Positions 30,235 to 39,864 are shown, counted from the stretch's first letter. The stretch is 64,000 bases of DNA from Fuerstiella sp041398845 (GCA_041398845.1 JAWKTZ010000016.1:62001-126000); one strand, 5' to 3'. The notes: a model not told the origin generated them from the letters alone. Numbers and translations are program-made.

Positions 30235-30370
30235 TTAACTGGACAGCGCCAAGTTCGCAAAAAGGGTCGTATTTCGGAACCCGACGCGTGAGCGAGGGAT
30301 CTGATCGCAACTCATTCCCGCGCTGACGCTTCGGGTTACCACGGCACAGAAGCTGGCGCTGTCCAGTTAA
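30235..30370. repeat. 136-bp MITE-like palindromic element with perfect 17-bp terminal inverted repeats
   Basis: The ends are TTAACTGGACAGCGCCA (30235-30251) and its exact reverse complement (30354-30370). The interior also folds back on itself: 'ACCCGACGCGTGAGCG' on the left pairs imperfectly with the complement of 'CGCTGACGCTTCGGGTT' on the right. There is no coding capacity. 'TTAA' forms the outermost bases on each side. The right end covers the stop codon of the aminotransferase fusion gene. Confidence 0.8.
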
Positions 30371-32715
30371 GTCAGGCGGGCAAAACCAGTGTGCCTGACG
30401 GGCCCGCCGATAACAGCTTCCACGTTGTTGTCTTCCACCGCTTTCTTCAGCACGGCAAACACTTCGTCCAGTGCCAGCAGGTATGCGTCAATGTGACGCG
30501 GTTCATGAGCCAGAGTAGCGTTGAACGAACCGCTGGCCAGAAAACCTCGCTTCAGCATCTCCACCGTCAATAACGTTGTGAGCGCGGCGGCCTGTGGATG
30601 ATCGAAGGACAGCAGAGCCAGTTCCGGCCGGCCCGGCGTTGTGATCGGCAACCCGTATTTCTGTCCGAGCTGCCGCCAGCCATCCAGCACCAGTTCGCCC
30701 ATGTGAGCCAGATGCGATGGCACATCGTGCTGCAACTGTTTTCTGACGCACGCCACAGCGGCGGCCGGTCCCACGCCTTCGGTCCAGAATGTGCTCGATA
30801 TGAACGATGTCTGAGCGGCCTGCATCAAATCACGGCGGCCAATGACGGCTCCGATGGGAAAACCATTTCCCAGCGCCTTGGCGAACACGGCGATGTCCGG
30901 TTCCACGCCGACTTTCAGATGTGCTCCCCCTAAACACAGACGCCAGCCAATACTGATTTCATCAACGATCAGCTTCGCACCAATTCGGTCACAGCGTTCG
31001 CGAATTCCTTCCAGAAAACCTGGTTGCGGATCGGTGTGACGAGTCGGTTCCATGACGATGGCGGCCAGTTCATGACCATGTGCTTCAACCAGCGCGTCCA
31101 GTTCGTCCAGACGGTTGTAACGAAACGTCAGCGCTGTGCCTGAGAGTCCGCAGGGAACACCTTTGGGTTCCAGTCCCGGCAGCAGGTGGCCGTTTAATGC
31201 GTCGTGCGTGGTGTGGTCACAGGTAGCCGGAACGGCGGGCAGGTTTGCGGCCAGATACCAGTCGTGCCAGCCGTGATATCCGCAAATGGCGACTTTGTCG
31301 CGACCGGTGGCCGCTCGAGCAATCCGGACGGCGACGGCCATGGTTTCTCCGCCAGATCGAGTCAAACGTGCCTGCTGCGCCCATGGATGAATCTCCAGCA
31401 GCAGCGTGGTCAGTTCCACTTCGTCGGTGGTCTGCAGAGTTGACATCGATCCCAGGTGGACTCGACGAATCACCGCCGCATTCACATCCGGATCACTGTA
31501 GCCCAGAATGCAGGCCAGAATTCCGGACAGACTCATGTCCAGAAAGCGTCGTCCCTGAATGTCGATCACTTCGCAGCCGCGAGCTTCCGTGTAGTAAGCG
31601 GGCCATTGATCCGGAGCAAACATCTCCGGCCGCTTGCTCAACAACTGAGTCCCCCCGGGAATGATTTGTTTGGCTTCGCGATAGACCTGCTGAACGTCGG
31701 GCAAAGTACGAGACGGCGGCAGATTCAGCAGACGCCGTGCCGCCAGACAGAACACTTCTTCGACATCAGAATCCGTCAGGTACTGATTGCGGCAGGCCTG
31801 CTGCAGTGCGAACAGCGATTCGAGTCCCAGCAGCGTTGGTCGGGCATACCGGGATCGCGAAAAATCCGGACGCAGGTCGTCCAGCCACAGAAAGCCGTCC
31901 GCCAGATTCACACAGCGACTGCGCATCTCTGTGACACAGAAGTCCGTCCCGAACAGCAGTCGCGTCGGCCCGAAGGTTTTCAGAATGGCCTCGAATGCTT
32001 CGGGTTCGCAGATGGCTGACGTATCAAACCACACATTGTCCAGGCCACGCAGTGACGCAATGCCTTCGACGGTATGCCGCCCGCAGAAACCCCGAGCGGC
32101 GTGAGCCAGAATCAGGCGTGCCTGAGGATAGCGTTCGCAATGCTGACGGATGTATTGCTGATTGGCGGGTTCTGCCAGAGCTCGCGGCAGCACCATGTGC
32201 AGCATAATGACCAGTTGGCGCTGTTGGGCCAGTTCCCACGCCCATTCGGGAATGAATTCTTCTGTTCCGGCGAACATGGTGTCGCTGCGTTCGGCAAACA
32301 GATGATAAACCTTGAAGCCGACAAAACGATCGTCAATCACCTGCCGTTCCACGTCGGTTGGCTCCTGACGCGGAGTCACAATCATCAGTCCTCGCGAATC
32401 CGCGTCGGCCCGCATCTGGTCTGCCAGAAAGCGATTGGCACAGTCAACGTTCAGCGATCGTGTCGGAAACGGAAAGAAAAGTCCCGCCGCAGGACAGCGC
32501 CGGGGCATCCACCGTGAAACGCGTTCGTTGTAAACTTCGCGAGTCACTTCGGCCGGCCCGGCGGCAGCCAGAGCCGGAGTTGGTGTTCCCAGATCTTCAA
32601 CTCGCCACAGATGAGCGTGGGCGTCAAAGCTGTCCGGTGGAACGAAGTGCGACAGGTGTCTGTTGTACAGCGCGATGTCGATTTCATCGACGGTCGCCCA
32701 GAGATACGGGTTCAT
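30367..32715 (-). CDS. Amidohydrolase-class III aminotransferase fusion protein
   Basis: A 782-residue two-domain enzyme. Residues 1 to about 330 resemble the amidohydrolase_2 (TIM-barrel) family: 'FDAHAHLW' with His33 and His35 as metal ligands, 'LILAHAARG' (His205) and 'LLFGTDF' (Asp258). Residues about 345-770 are a class III, PLP-dependent aminotransferase close to glutamate-1-semialdehyde aminomutase types: 'IIPGGTQLLSKRP', 'RSGGETMAVAVRIARAATGR', 'GYHGWHDWY', 'LIVDEISIGWR' (Asp585) and 'VFAKALGNGFPIGAVIG' with Lys613 as the PLP lysine. No signal peptide, so cytoplasmic. The fusion suggests two steps of one pathway, perhaps on a modified sugar or amino-acid derivative, but the substrate cannot be deduced. 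The TAA stop lies in the terminal repeat of the element at 30235-30370, so the last residues may have been changed by that insertion. Confidence 0.9.
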   Translation of the reverse strand: MNPYLWATVDEIDIALYNRHLSHFVPPDSFDAHAHLWRVEDLGTPTPALAAAGPAEVTREVYNERVSRWMPRRCPAAGLFFPFPTRSLNVDCANRFLADQMRADADSRGLMIVTPRQEPTDVERQVIDDRFVGFKVYHLFAERSDTMFAGTEEFIPEWAWELAQQRQLVIMLHMVLPRALAEPANQQYIRQHCERYPQARLILAHAARGFCGRHTVEGIASLRGLDNVWFDTSAICEPEAFEAILKTFGPTRLLFGTDFCVTEMRSRCVNLADGFLWLDDLRPDFSRSRYARPTLLGLESLFALQQACRNQYLTDSDVEEVFCLAARRLLNLPPSRTLPDVQQVYREAKQIIPGGTQLLSKRPEMFAPDQWPAYYTEARGCEVIDIQGRRFLDMSLSGILACILGYSDPDVNAAVIRRVHLGSMSTLQTTDEVELTTLLLEIHPWAQQARLTRSGGETMAVAVRIARAATGRDKVAICGYHGWHDWYLAANLPAVPATCDHTTHDALNGHLLPGLEPKGVPCGLSGTALTFRYNRLDELDALVEAHGHELAAIVMEPTRHTDPQPGFLEGIRERCDRIGAKLIVDEISIGWRLCLGGAHLKVGVEPDIAVFAKALGNGFPIGAVIGRRDLMQAAQTSFISSTFWTEGVGPAAAVACVRKQLQHDVPSHLAHMGELVLDGWRQLGQKYGLPITTPGRPELALLSFDHPQAAALTTLLTVEMLKRGFLASGSFNATLAHEPRHIDAYLLALDEVFAVLKKAVEDNNVEAVIGGPVRHTGFARLT

Positions 32716-32796
32716 ATCAGGTGTCCGCAGGTTGGCAGCGTCAGGGCGGAAATGTCATAGCCTGCGTTCTGATCGCCGGGCTGAGGCCGCTATCGA

Positions 32797-33693
32797 TCAA
32801 CGTGACCGAAGTTGATTCTGCAGTTCTTCCGCCATGTCATGCAACTGACCATCGTTGTATCCCGCCAGCTCTTCCACTGTGGACAAACCGACGCCAAGCA
32901 ACTCCTGAAGTACTGTGATTCGACCAAGCAGCCGACCTCTTGCTTCACCTTCCTGACGCCCCCTAGCTTCGCCTTCCATTCGAGCCTGAATAATTCGAGC
33001 TTCTTCGTCACGCTGAAACTTCAGACGGGCATTGTAAAGCATCAGTTGCTCGGGGGTCTGTGAGATCATTTCTAAAACTCCTGCGGCTTCCGTGATTTCC
33101 TCATCCGGGAACAACCGGCGAATCTCTGCGGGAGTCAGCCTGTCCGCATTCTGAAGAAAATACGACCAGCGTTCCGCAGGAGACGCATAATACACATTCT
33201 CCGCTTTCACGCGAAGATTACTCAACTGTAAAAGATGAATTTGCAGGTCGTCCGTCAGAATCTGCGTCGAGACGGATTCACGTAACCGAAAGTCCAGATG
33301 GAGTTCGCGAGATTCTGACCACATGGCCTGCGTCAGAACACAGATGCTGATCGCAGGGCGAAGTTCTGAGTATTGACTTCCTTCATACAACTGCCCCACG
33401 TACAGACAGGACACATAATAAGCGAGTCGCTGCGACATGCCGGCTGGCAGCGATGTCTGCATCTCGATGTTCAACAGCCGACCGTGTTCATCGGTTGCCA
33501 GAATGTCCAGAATCGACAGCTTGTCATCTTCTGACTCCTTCCCCAGGAACGGGTTCAGGATCTCGACGTGAGTGATTCTGGGCTGATCGGTCAGGATCGA
33601 GTTCAGAAAATGGATCGTCACACCGGAATGCTCCGGACTCCCCAACATCAGCTTGAACGCAAAATCCACCAGTGGACTGATGCCGATTGCCAT
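32797..33693 (-). CDS. Rpn family recombination-promoting nuclease / PD-(D/E)XK transposase-like protein
   Basis: The 298-residue protein starts MAIGISPLVDFAFKLMLGSPEH and has the Rpn/PDDEXK_2 pattern: the 'D-FK-lFG' like opening, 'LSILDILATDEHGRLLNIEMQ' with the nuclease Asp and E-x-Q residues, and 'MSQRLAYYVSCLYVGQL'. The C-terminal third is a charged helix, 'RDEEARIIQARMEGEARGRQ', with repeats of 'EARGR', as in many Rpn proteins. Family members are small nucleases linked to recA-independent recombination and to mobile DNA. All motifs look intact. It stands alone between the fusion gene and the thermonuclease gene. Confidence 0.9.
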   Translation of the reverse strand: MAIGISPLVDFAFKLMLGSPEHSGVTIHFLNSILTDQPRITHVEILNPFLGKESEDDKLSILDILATDEHGRLLNIEMQTSLPAGMSQRLAYYVSCLYVGQLYEGSQYSELRPAISICVLTQAMWSESRELHLDFRLRESVSTQILTDDLQIHLLQLSNLRVKAENVYYASPAERWSYFLQNADRLTPAEIRRLFPDEEITEAAGVLEMISQTPEQLMLYNARLKFQRDEEARIIQARMEGEARGRQEGEARGRLLGRITVLQELLGVGLSTVEELAGYNDGQLHDMAEELQNQLRSR

Positions 33694-33908
33694 GTTTCTG
33701 TCACCACAGTTTCTTCGCTGCTGCCATCAACTGGTTTCCGAACAACCGGCCATAGTGTAGCAGCCGGAAATCGCCCGGTCGAATCTCATGAACCTGACGA
33801 ACGAAGTCGTCGGAGTGTGAATCACCGGGGATCAGGCAGGGTGACAGGTTCCGCAATACGGACGAAGGCATCGCAGGCCATCCGTACCTGATTCGATTGC
33901 TCGACGTC

Positions 33909-33930
33909 CCCGTTTTTCAGACAGCCTCTA
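33909..33930. repeat. Solo terminus of the AGAGGCTATCTGA repeat family
   Basis: The sequence 'CGTTTTTCAGACAGCCTCTA' matches one end of the complete element at 41133-41235 with a few changes. No partner end is visible nearby. Its outer bases form the TAG stop of the thermonuclease-like gene. Confidence 0.55.
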
Positions 33931-34698
33931 ACGATACTGATCGCGTTCGACTTTGCTCAGCTTCCGCCAGTTCCACGGAGCAATTCGGCGCGGATCAGAC
34001 CACAGGCCTCTTCCGGCCGCTTTGGCTTCAGCCTCGGCCGCCTGAAGTTGCGGGTCAGTTGAATATGGCACGTACTGCCACGCCAGTCCCTGCTGCACCA
34101 GCCACTTGTTGACGTACAGAGTGTCAAGGTAAACATCGGCGATACTGCGGTCGTAGCGGTCACGATCGATCAATTCATAACGAACATATTTTCCGCCGAG
34201 CAGTCGACTCAGTTCCGCTTTGGCGGTGTTGCCGAATGGCTGGCCTGTTTCCGGAGTATCAATGCCGTTCAGTCGCAGCCTCAGTGGAGCGTTGTTGACC
34301 AGTACATCGACTGTATCGCCGTCGATGACTCCGACGACCTTGAATGTTCCGGGGGCCGGAAAGTCGGGAGTTGCCGGAGCAGCCGGTGGTCGAACAACCG
34401 TGACATCGCCGTCAAACGTTCGTGTCTGCGGAAAGCCCGGCGACACGTGTGTCGGCTCAGACGTAGACCGACCTGATCCGTCCGTCCACGCATCGACCGT
34501 TTGACGCTGACTCGGATCACGCCGGTCGCCGCTGTCAGCAAATGAGCCGTTATCAGAAGAAGCGTCCCTGGCCACGACCGCCGGGCCGGCGGCCGTTCGC
34601 GTTTCAATAATCTGCCGCGCAGCGAACAGCAGGCCCGTCACCAGCACGCTCGCCAGAAGGGTCATGATGCTATCCAATGAATTCGCCCCGGCCTTCAT
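33928..34698 (-). CDS. Membrane-anchored or exported thermonuclease (SNase-like) protein
   Basis: From ATG 34698 (ribosome site CAGGAAAG) the 256-residue protein has an N-terminal hydrophobic segment 'IMTLLASVLVTGLLFAA', a disordered linker of about 85 residues, and a C-terminal staphylococcal-nuclease domain. Catalytic features are present: 'GVIDGDTVDV' (calcium-binding Asp), 'LRLRLNGIDTPE' (Arg and Glu) and 'DRDRYDRSIADVY' (second Arg), then 'VNKWLVQQGLAW'. It should cleave nucleic acids outside the cytoplasm. An alternative start at 34764 adds 22 residues without improving the export signal. The stop codon TAG coincides with the end of a repeat-family terminus at 33909-33930. Confidence 0.88.
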   Translation of the reverse strand: MKAGANSLDSIMTLLASVLVTGLLFAARQIIETRTAAGPAVVARDASSDNGSFADSGDRRDPSQRQTVDAWTDGSGRSTSEPTHVSPGFPQTRTFDGDVTVVRPPAAPATPDFPAPGTFKVVGVIDGDTVDVLVNNAPLRLRLNGIDTPETGQPFGNTAKAELSRLLGGKYVRYELIDRDRYDRSIADVYLDTLYVNKWLVQQGLAWQYVPYSTDPQLQAAEAEAKAAGRGLWSDPRRIAPWNWRKLSKVERDQYR

Positions 34699-34963
34699 CG
34701 CGACTTTCCTGCACGTAGTCTTCACAGGGCGGCACAGCGCAGCGTGAAACGACTGATGATGCATCGCGCCCTGCTCGTAGATTCGGAAGGCACACGGAGC
34801 GGCATCCGCTTTCCACAGGAAAACGAGACTTTATTCCCGGGCGGCGCTCCGCGTCAGCCGGCGCGACCGACCACCATCGGCAGACCTGGCCGCACAGTCG
34901 ATTCCCAGGCAGACGCTGCCGATCGAGAACTGCCGATCGAGACCGGGCAGCGAGCGGAACGCT

Positions 34964-37444
34964 TTACCGCGGGCGTGTCTGCATTTCCTCGGGAAGCTGA
35001 TGCGCGGCCGCGAGCAGAATGCACTGGGTCGACCGGCACAGATCCAGCAGCTCGCCGGCCATCTGCATCACTTCGATCTCGTCATAGACATCGCCCAGAG
35101 TTTCATGAAGCTGTTTGGCATGCTTTGCGATATGCAGCAGTCCGTGTTTCGCGGCGGTGATCTGCAGCGATGCGGTAATGTCCAGAAGCTGCATCACATT
35201 CTGATCGTCCAGAGCTGCCACAAGATGCTCCAGCAGCAGCCCGATGCTCAGCGCGGAATCCCGGGACGCTCGAATGTCACAGCCAACCGCTTCGTGGCTT
35301 CTGAGTCGAACAGCGGCAATAAAACGTTCGACCAGTTCCGGGTCAAACTGAGTTCCCGCGCAGCGCCGCAGTTCGGCAAACGCCTCAGAGCGACTCATGG
35401 AATCGCGATGAGAAAGTTCTGAGGTCATCGTATCGTAGGCGTTGGCGATCGACAGAATACGGGCAGCGATGGATGGCCTGTGTTCCGGCCCGGCTCCGCG
35501 TTCCGAGTTGCTCATGTCGAAATGCACAACGTGCTGTTCCACAATTTCCGTCAGGACCGGCGTTCCGAATGATCCTCGCACCATGTCGACACCGACACGA
35601 TTGTAACGCATCACCAGTTCCATTTCGTCGGGCGACAGACGTCCTGTCTTTCGCAGGATGGTGTCGGGAATTCCGATCTTACCGATGTCGTGGAGCAGTG
35701 CGGCAATTTCCAGAACGTAACATTCACGAAGAGACAGCAGCCCTTCGGCTGTCGCCACACACATGTCGGCAACTCGGCGAGAATGCACGGCTGTTGCCTG
35801 GTCTCGATGAGCCAGTGCTGATGTCAATGCGGCAACGGCCTGAAACGGAATTGCCGATGCAGCCTTTTGGCGACGTTCGGTTTCCCGCGCCGGGGCCGTC
35901 GTGTCCGTCAGTTTGGTGATCAGGTCCTGAGACCGGTCATACCGCACCACCTGGTCGCGACCGTGTCGCTTCGCGACATACAGGCATTTGTCGGCCTGAT
36001 CGAGCAGATCCTGAGGCGATTCCGGATTCTGACTCAGCGCGGAAACACCCAGACTGGCGGTCACTCGAAGATTAGGAAATTCCAGCGCCTTGATCGCCAG
36101 ACGGCACCGTTCGGCTCGCATTTCCGCCTGATCCAGCGATGTGTCCGGCATCAGAATACTGAATTCTTCACCGCCGTATCGACACACCAGGTCTGTGTCG
36201 CTGACGGTCTTCATCAGAATGGCCGACACCTGACGCAGCACTTCGTCTCCCATGCCGTGACCGTGATTGTCGTTCACTGCCTTGAAATGGTCGATATCCA
36301 CCATGACGGCTGTCAACGGCGTATTGTCGGTGATCGCCGCCTGCCAGCGACGTTCGTATTCGTGAAAGAAGCTGCGGCGGTTCAGGCAGCCTGTCAACGT
36401 GTCGCGGGTAGCCAGCCATTCGAGTTCACGGTTCTGTTTGCGGACTTCTTCCGTGGATACCTTCAGTGATGTCAGAGCTCCATGCAGTTCTTCCTGCTTG
36501 CGCTGCATTGCCGTGACGTCTTCAAAGCTGGCGACAACGCCGCGATCAACATTCTTCTCATCGCGCACCGGAATTGTGCTCACGGAATACGTCCGCTGCT
36601 CAGCCCCATCACCGCGTGTCAACAGAATGCCGTTTTGTGAACGTCCGGATTGTGCTGTGGTCGTCCACGGAAGGTCTGATGAACCGGACTCCGTCGCAGT
36701 GCGAAAGCCGCAAGAGTCAGCCGACATTCCGATCAACTCATCGGCGGACATCCCGGTTGCTGTGGCAAAGGAATCGTTCGCCAGCACAATCGTGTGATGG
36801 CGATCCAGAACCAGCAGACCTTCCGCCAGAGCATTCAAAGCATCACGAACACGGTTTGGAATCACCTTGCCCGGACTAATCTGTTTGAGCACCCGATTCA
36901 GAAAAACGGAGAAAGCGAAGAACAGCGACACGGCAACGAAGACGGTGAGCACAAGATCCGGGCGAAGACTGTGACCCAGCAGGCGAAATCCACCGGAATC
37001 TGTCCAGAACAGCTCCAACTGTCCCCATTTCTTTCCGTTGGACGTAATGGGAACGAGGTTGTGATTCACAGTCAGAGTCCCGTTCGAGGCTGGCCAGAGC
37101 TGCTCATGCGGGCCCGACCGGACGATCAACCGGCCCTCGGCATCTCGCACTCCCATAGACAGCACATCCGGATTGCGGCGTCGAATCAGCTCCAGCGTTG
37201 CCTGAAGCTGCTCCACATCCATTCGTGGTGCGAGAGCCATGAAACTGACCGCTGTCGATTCGCTGAAACTTTGCCGAGACTGCTGCATCGGCACGTTTGG
37301 ATTGGGAATCAGTCCAAACAGCCCCGCCGTCAACAGCACGCTCACGGCAAGACTGACGAGTCCAAGGACGATGCGATGTGTGGACGACAACCGGGGCATT
37401 GCTGGACTGGAAACGACGGGGGGGGAGAAATTTTCCGCTGCCAT
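34964..37444 (-). CDS. Membrane PAS-GGDEF-HD domain signalling protein with degenerate GYP motif
   Basis: From ATG 37444 the protein has 826 residues. Two membrane segments (about 23-47 and 162-187) enclose an extracytoplasmic sensor region. A PAS domain follows (about 200-315, 'ALAEGLLVLDRHHTIVLAND'), a coiled linker, then a GGDEF domain with an intact 'RYGGEEF' (424-428) and no RxxD inhibitory site in the expected place. An HD domain (about 530-720) carries 'LLHDIGKIGIPD' (His585, Asp586), but the usual HHE...DGxGYP segment is replaced by 'EIVEQHVVHFDMSNSERGAG'. A helical domain ends the protein. It probably makes cyclic di-GMP; whether it hydrolyses it is doubtful. The ATG is chosen over a TTG at 37468. 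No neighbour suggests the signal sensed. Confidence 0.9.
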   Translation of the reverse strand: MAAENFSPPVVSSPAMPRLSSTHRIVLGLVSLAVSVLLTAGLFGLIPNPNVPMQQSRQSFSESTAVSFMALAPRMDVEQLQATLELIRRRNPDVLSMGVRDAEGRLIVRSGPHEQLWPASNGTLTVNHNLVPITSNGKKWGQLELFWTDSGGFRLLGHSLRPDLVLTVFVAVSLFFAFSVFLNRVLKQISPGKVIPNRVRDALNALAEGLLVLDRHHTIVLANDSFATATGMSADELIGMSADSCGFRTATESGSSDLPWTTTAQSGRSQNGILLTRGDGAEQRTYSVSTIPVRDEKNVDRGVVASFEDVTAMQRKQEELHGALTSLKVSTEEVRKQNRELEWLATRDTLTGCLNRRSFFHEYERRWQAAITDNTPLTAVMVDIDHFKAVNDNHGHGMGDEVLRQVSAILMKTVSDTDLVCRYGGEEFSILMPDTSLDQAEMRAERCRLAIKALEFPNLRVTASLGVSALSQNPESPQDLLDQADKCLYVAKRHGRDQVVRYDRSQDLITKLTDTTAPARETERRQKAASAIPFQAVAALTSALAHRDQATAVHSRRVADMCVATAEGLLSLRECYVLEIAALLHDIGKIGIPDTILRKTGRLSPDEMELVMRYNRVGVDMVRGSFGTPVLTEIVEQHVVHFDMSNSERGAGPEHRPSIAARILSIANAYDTMTSELSHRDSMSRSEAFAELRRCAGTQFDPELVERFIAAVRLRSHEAVGCDIRASRDSALSIGLLLEHLVAALDDQNVMQLLDITASLQITAAKHGLLHIAKHAKQLHETLGDVYDEIEVMQMAGELLDLCRSTQCILLAAAHQLPEEMQTRPR

Positions 37445-37732
37445 CAACGCTCGTTCAGCGTGAATCAACGAATGGCAACGTTCCGAAAAGATAGGTCACG
37501 GAATCCGCCTGCGTGACGCGTGATGAAGAAACGCCCGTGGCTTTTCCGCCGAATTCGGGTTTTCCGGGCAGAATCGCAACACACTCAGGGACAGCACAAT
37601 CGCCAGAATGCCTATGGCCCCTGTGACCGGCACGACAGGAAGCCGATCCGACCACCGTCAACGGTCGGACGACAGCGTTCTACCGTTTCAATACACTGCA
37701 CAAATTCCGTTAACGCGCTGGAGAAACACACC

Positions 37733-38530
37733 ATGTCCGATTCAACCGATTTGAACAATCTGCCCGGCATTCAACAGTTTCGGATGGATGGCCACGCCGC
37801 GATCATCACCGGCGGTTCCAAAGGTCTTGGAGCCGCCATGGCTGCGGGACTGGCATCGGCCGGTGCCAATGTGATCCTTGTGAGTCGCCATGTCAGTGAA
37901 GCCAGAGCCACGGCGCGAGACATCGCCGACGGATTCGGTGTGAAAGCCATCGGCATGCAGGCCGATGTTTCCGATCCGGCCGACGTTGATTGCATGGTGA
38001 CCGAAGTCATGGCGGAATTCGGCCGCATTGACATTCTGATCAACAGTGCTGGCATCAATATTCGAGGCAGCATTGAAGATCTCAGTTACGAAGACTTTCA
38101 GCAGGTGCAGAAGATCAACGTGGACGGCACGTGGCTGTGCTGCAAAGCGGTGATTCCACAGATGAAGGCCGCCGGCTACGGACGAATTGTGAATCTCGCC
38201 AGTACTCTGGGACTGGTGGGCCTGGCAAATCGTACTCCTTACACATCCAGTAAAGGTGCAGTTGTGCAGATGACGCGTGCTTTGGGGCTGGAGCTGGCCA
38301 CCTGTGGGATTGCAGTGAACGCCATTTGCCCAGGGCCGTTTCTCACGCCCATGAACATTCCCATTGCTGATACTGAAGAGGCCCGAAAGTTCATCATTGG
38401 AGCCGTTGCTCAGGAACGCTGGGGCGATCTGCACGAAATTCAGGGAGCCGCGATTCTGTTGAGCAGCCCCGCCGCCGCGTTTATGAACGGCAGCATGGTG
38501 ACGGTTGATGGCGGCTGGACGGCCCGATAA
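37733..38530 (+). CDS. Short-chain dehydrogenase/reductase (SDR)
   Basis: The 265-residue enzyme has the classical SDR set: cofactor loop 'ITGGSKGLGAAMA', 'DVSDP', 'INSAGI' (NAG-type motif), catalytic Ser in 'IVNLASTLGLVG', Tyr-Lys in 'YTSSKGAVVQMTRALGLEL', and the end 'VTVDGGWTAR'. The resemblance is to gluconate 5-dehydrogenase-like or 3-oxoacyl reductase-like SDRs; the substrate is not determined. ATG 37733 has the ribosome site GGAG. The frame is open upstream to 37520 but that part shows no conserved sequence. The phosphoglycerate mutase gene begins 82 bases downstream on the same strand, so co-transcription is likely. Confidence 0.92.
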   Translation: MSDSTDLNNLPGIQQFRMDGHAAIITGGSKGLGAAMAAGLASAGANVILVSRHVSEARATARDIADGFGVKAIGMQADVSDPADVDCMVTEVMAEFGRIDILINSAGINIRGSIEDLSYEDFQQVQKINVDGTWLCCKAVIPQMKAAGYGRIVNLASTLGLVGLANRTPYTSSKGAVVQMTRALGLELATCGIAVNAICPGPFLTPMNIPIADTEEARKFIIGAVAQERWGDLHEIQGAAILLSSPAAAFMNGSMVTVDGGWTAR

Positions 38531-38612
38531 GCGACAGTTAAGGTACGCCGGTTCAGACGCCCGATCGAGGCATCTGCGTGACCAAAACGACTCATTCGCT
38601 GCCCACAGAACC

Positions 38613-39821
38613 ATGACCGACATTCACACGCTCACTCGCAAACTCCAACGCAAAAACGATTCGAAAATCATTCTGTACGTCGGCGATGGACTCGGCGGTC
38701 TGCCACTGCAGCCGGGCGGGAAAACAGAACTCGAAACCGCCAACACTCCAAACCTTGACAAGCTGGCTCAACGCGGGTCACTGGGCATGAGCATCCCGGT
38801 TCTGCCCGGGATTGCTCCGGGAAGCGGCCCCGGCCACCTGGGATTGTTCGGCTATGATCCATTGCAGTACGACATCGGTCGAGGCGTTCTGGAAGCTTTG
38901 GGCATCGACTTCGAACTCGGCCCGAACGACGTCGCCATTCGAGGCAACTTCTGCACGGTGGATGGCGATGGAAACATCACCGATCGTCGAGCCGGCCGGA
39001 TTGCCAGCGACATCGGAGCCGCGCTGTGTACGAAACTTGACGCCATCAAAATCCCGGGAGTCGAAGTGTTTGTGCGGGCCGTCAAGGAATATCGGCTGGT
39101 GATTGTCTTTCGTGCGGCCGGTCTGGGCGGCGATGTCGACGACACTGATCCGCAGCGCACCGGAGTTCCTCCACTCGCACCACATGGCAATGATGAGGCC
39201 TCGAAAAAGACGGCCGATGTCTGTGCGGAATTTCTGCGACAGGCCGCCGAAATTCTGAAGAATGATGCTCCGGCCAATCTGCTGACGATGCGAGGCATTG
39301 CCAAAATGCCACCCATTCCGTCCTTCGAAGAAGTCTACGGAACACGTGCGGCAGCGATCGCCGTCTACCCGATGTACCGTGGACTGGCGCGACTGGTCGG
39401 CATGGACATTCTCGATGCCGGGCAGACGCTCGAACAGCAGATGGACTGCCTTGAAAAGCACTGGAAGGACTACGACTTCTTCTTCGTCCACTTCAAGTAC
39501 ACGGACAGTACCGGGGAAGACGGCAACTTCGACGCGAAAGTGAAACGCACCGAAGAACTGGACTCAGCCATCCCGCGCATGACGGCACTCAACCCGGACG
39601 TGATCATTGTCACCGGCGACCATAGTACTCCCGCAAAAATGAAATCCCACAGCGGCCATCCCGTGCCCACGCTGCTGGCGTCAGACATCTGTCGCTTTGA
39701 TGGCTCGCAACAGTTCGGAGAATCCGCCTGTCGCGTCGGTGAACTGGGATTGTTCGAAGCGAAGTACCTGATGCTGCAGGCATTGTCTCATGCCGGTCGC
39801 CTCGAAAAATACGGCGCGTGA
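38613..39821 (+). CDS. apgM: 2,3-bisphosphoglycerate-independent phosphoglycerate mutase, archaeal (ApgM) type
   Basis: The 402-residue protein belongs to the alkaline-phosphatase superfamily. 'IILYVGDGLGGLP' (Asp25, metal), 'PGSGPGHLGLFGYDP' (Ser71 as likely phosphorylated nucleophile), 'HFKYTDSTGEDG', 'IIVTGDHSTPAKMKSHSGHP' (metal His and Asp) are in the expected order. It interconverts 3- and 2-phosphoglycerate in glycolysis in the cytoplasm. Size and layout match the archaeal-type enzyme also found in planctomycetes rather than the longer GpmI. ATG 38613 is chosen because the upstream frame lacks conservation. It follows the SDR gene and converges with the beta-lactamase-fold gene. Confidence 0.88.
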   Translation: MTDIHTLTRKLQRKNDSKIILYVGDGLGGLPLQPGGKTELETANTPNLDKLAQRGSLGMSIPVLPGIAPGSGPGHLGLFGYDPLQYDIGRGVLEALGIDFELGPNDVAIRGNFCTVDGDGNITDRRAGRIASDIGAALCTKLDAIKIPGVEVFVRAVKEYRLVIVFRAAGLGGDVDDTDPQRTGVPPLAPHGNDEASKKTADVCAEFLRQAAEILKNDAPANLLTMRGIAKMPPIPSFEEVYGTRAAAIAVYPMYRGLARLVGMDILDAGQTLEQQMDCLEKHWKDYDFFFVHFKYTDSTGEDGNFDAKVKRTEELDSAIPRMTALNPDVIIVTGDHSTPAKMKSHSGHPVPTLLASDICRFDGSQQFGESACRVGELGLFEAKYLMLQALSHAGRLEKYGA

Positions 39822-39864
39822 GAATCGCTTCAAACGCTGGCGTCGTTGGCAAGTTCGTCGCCGT

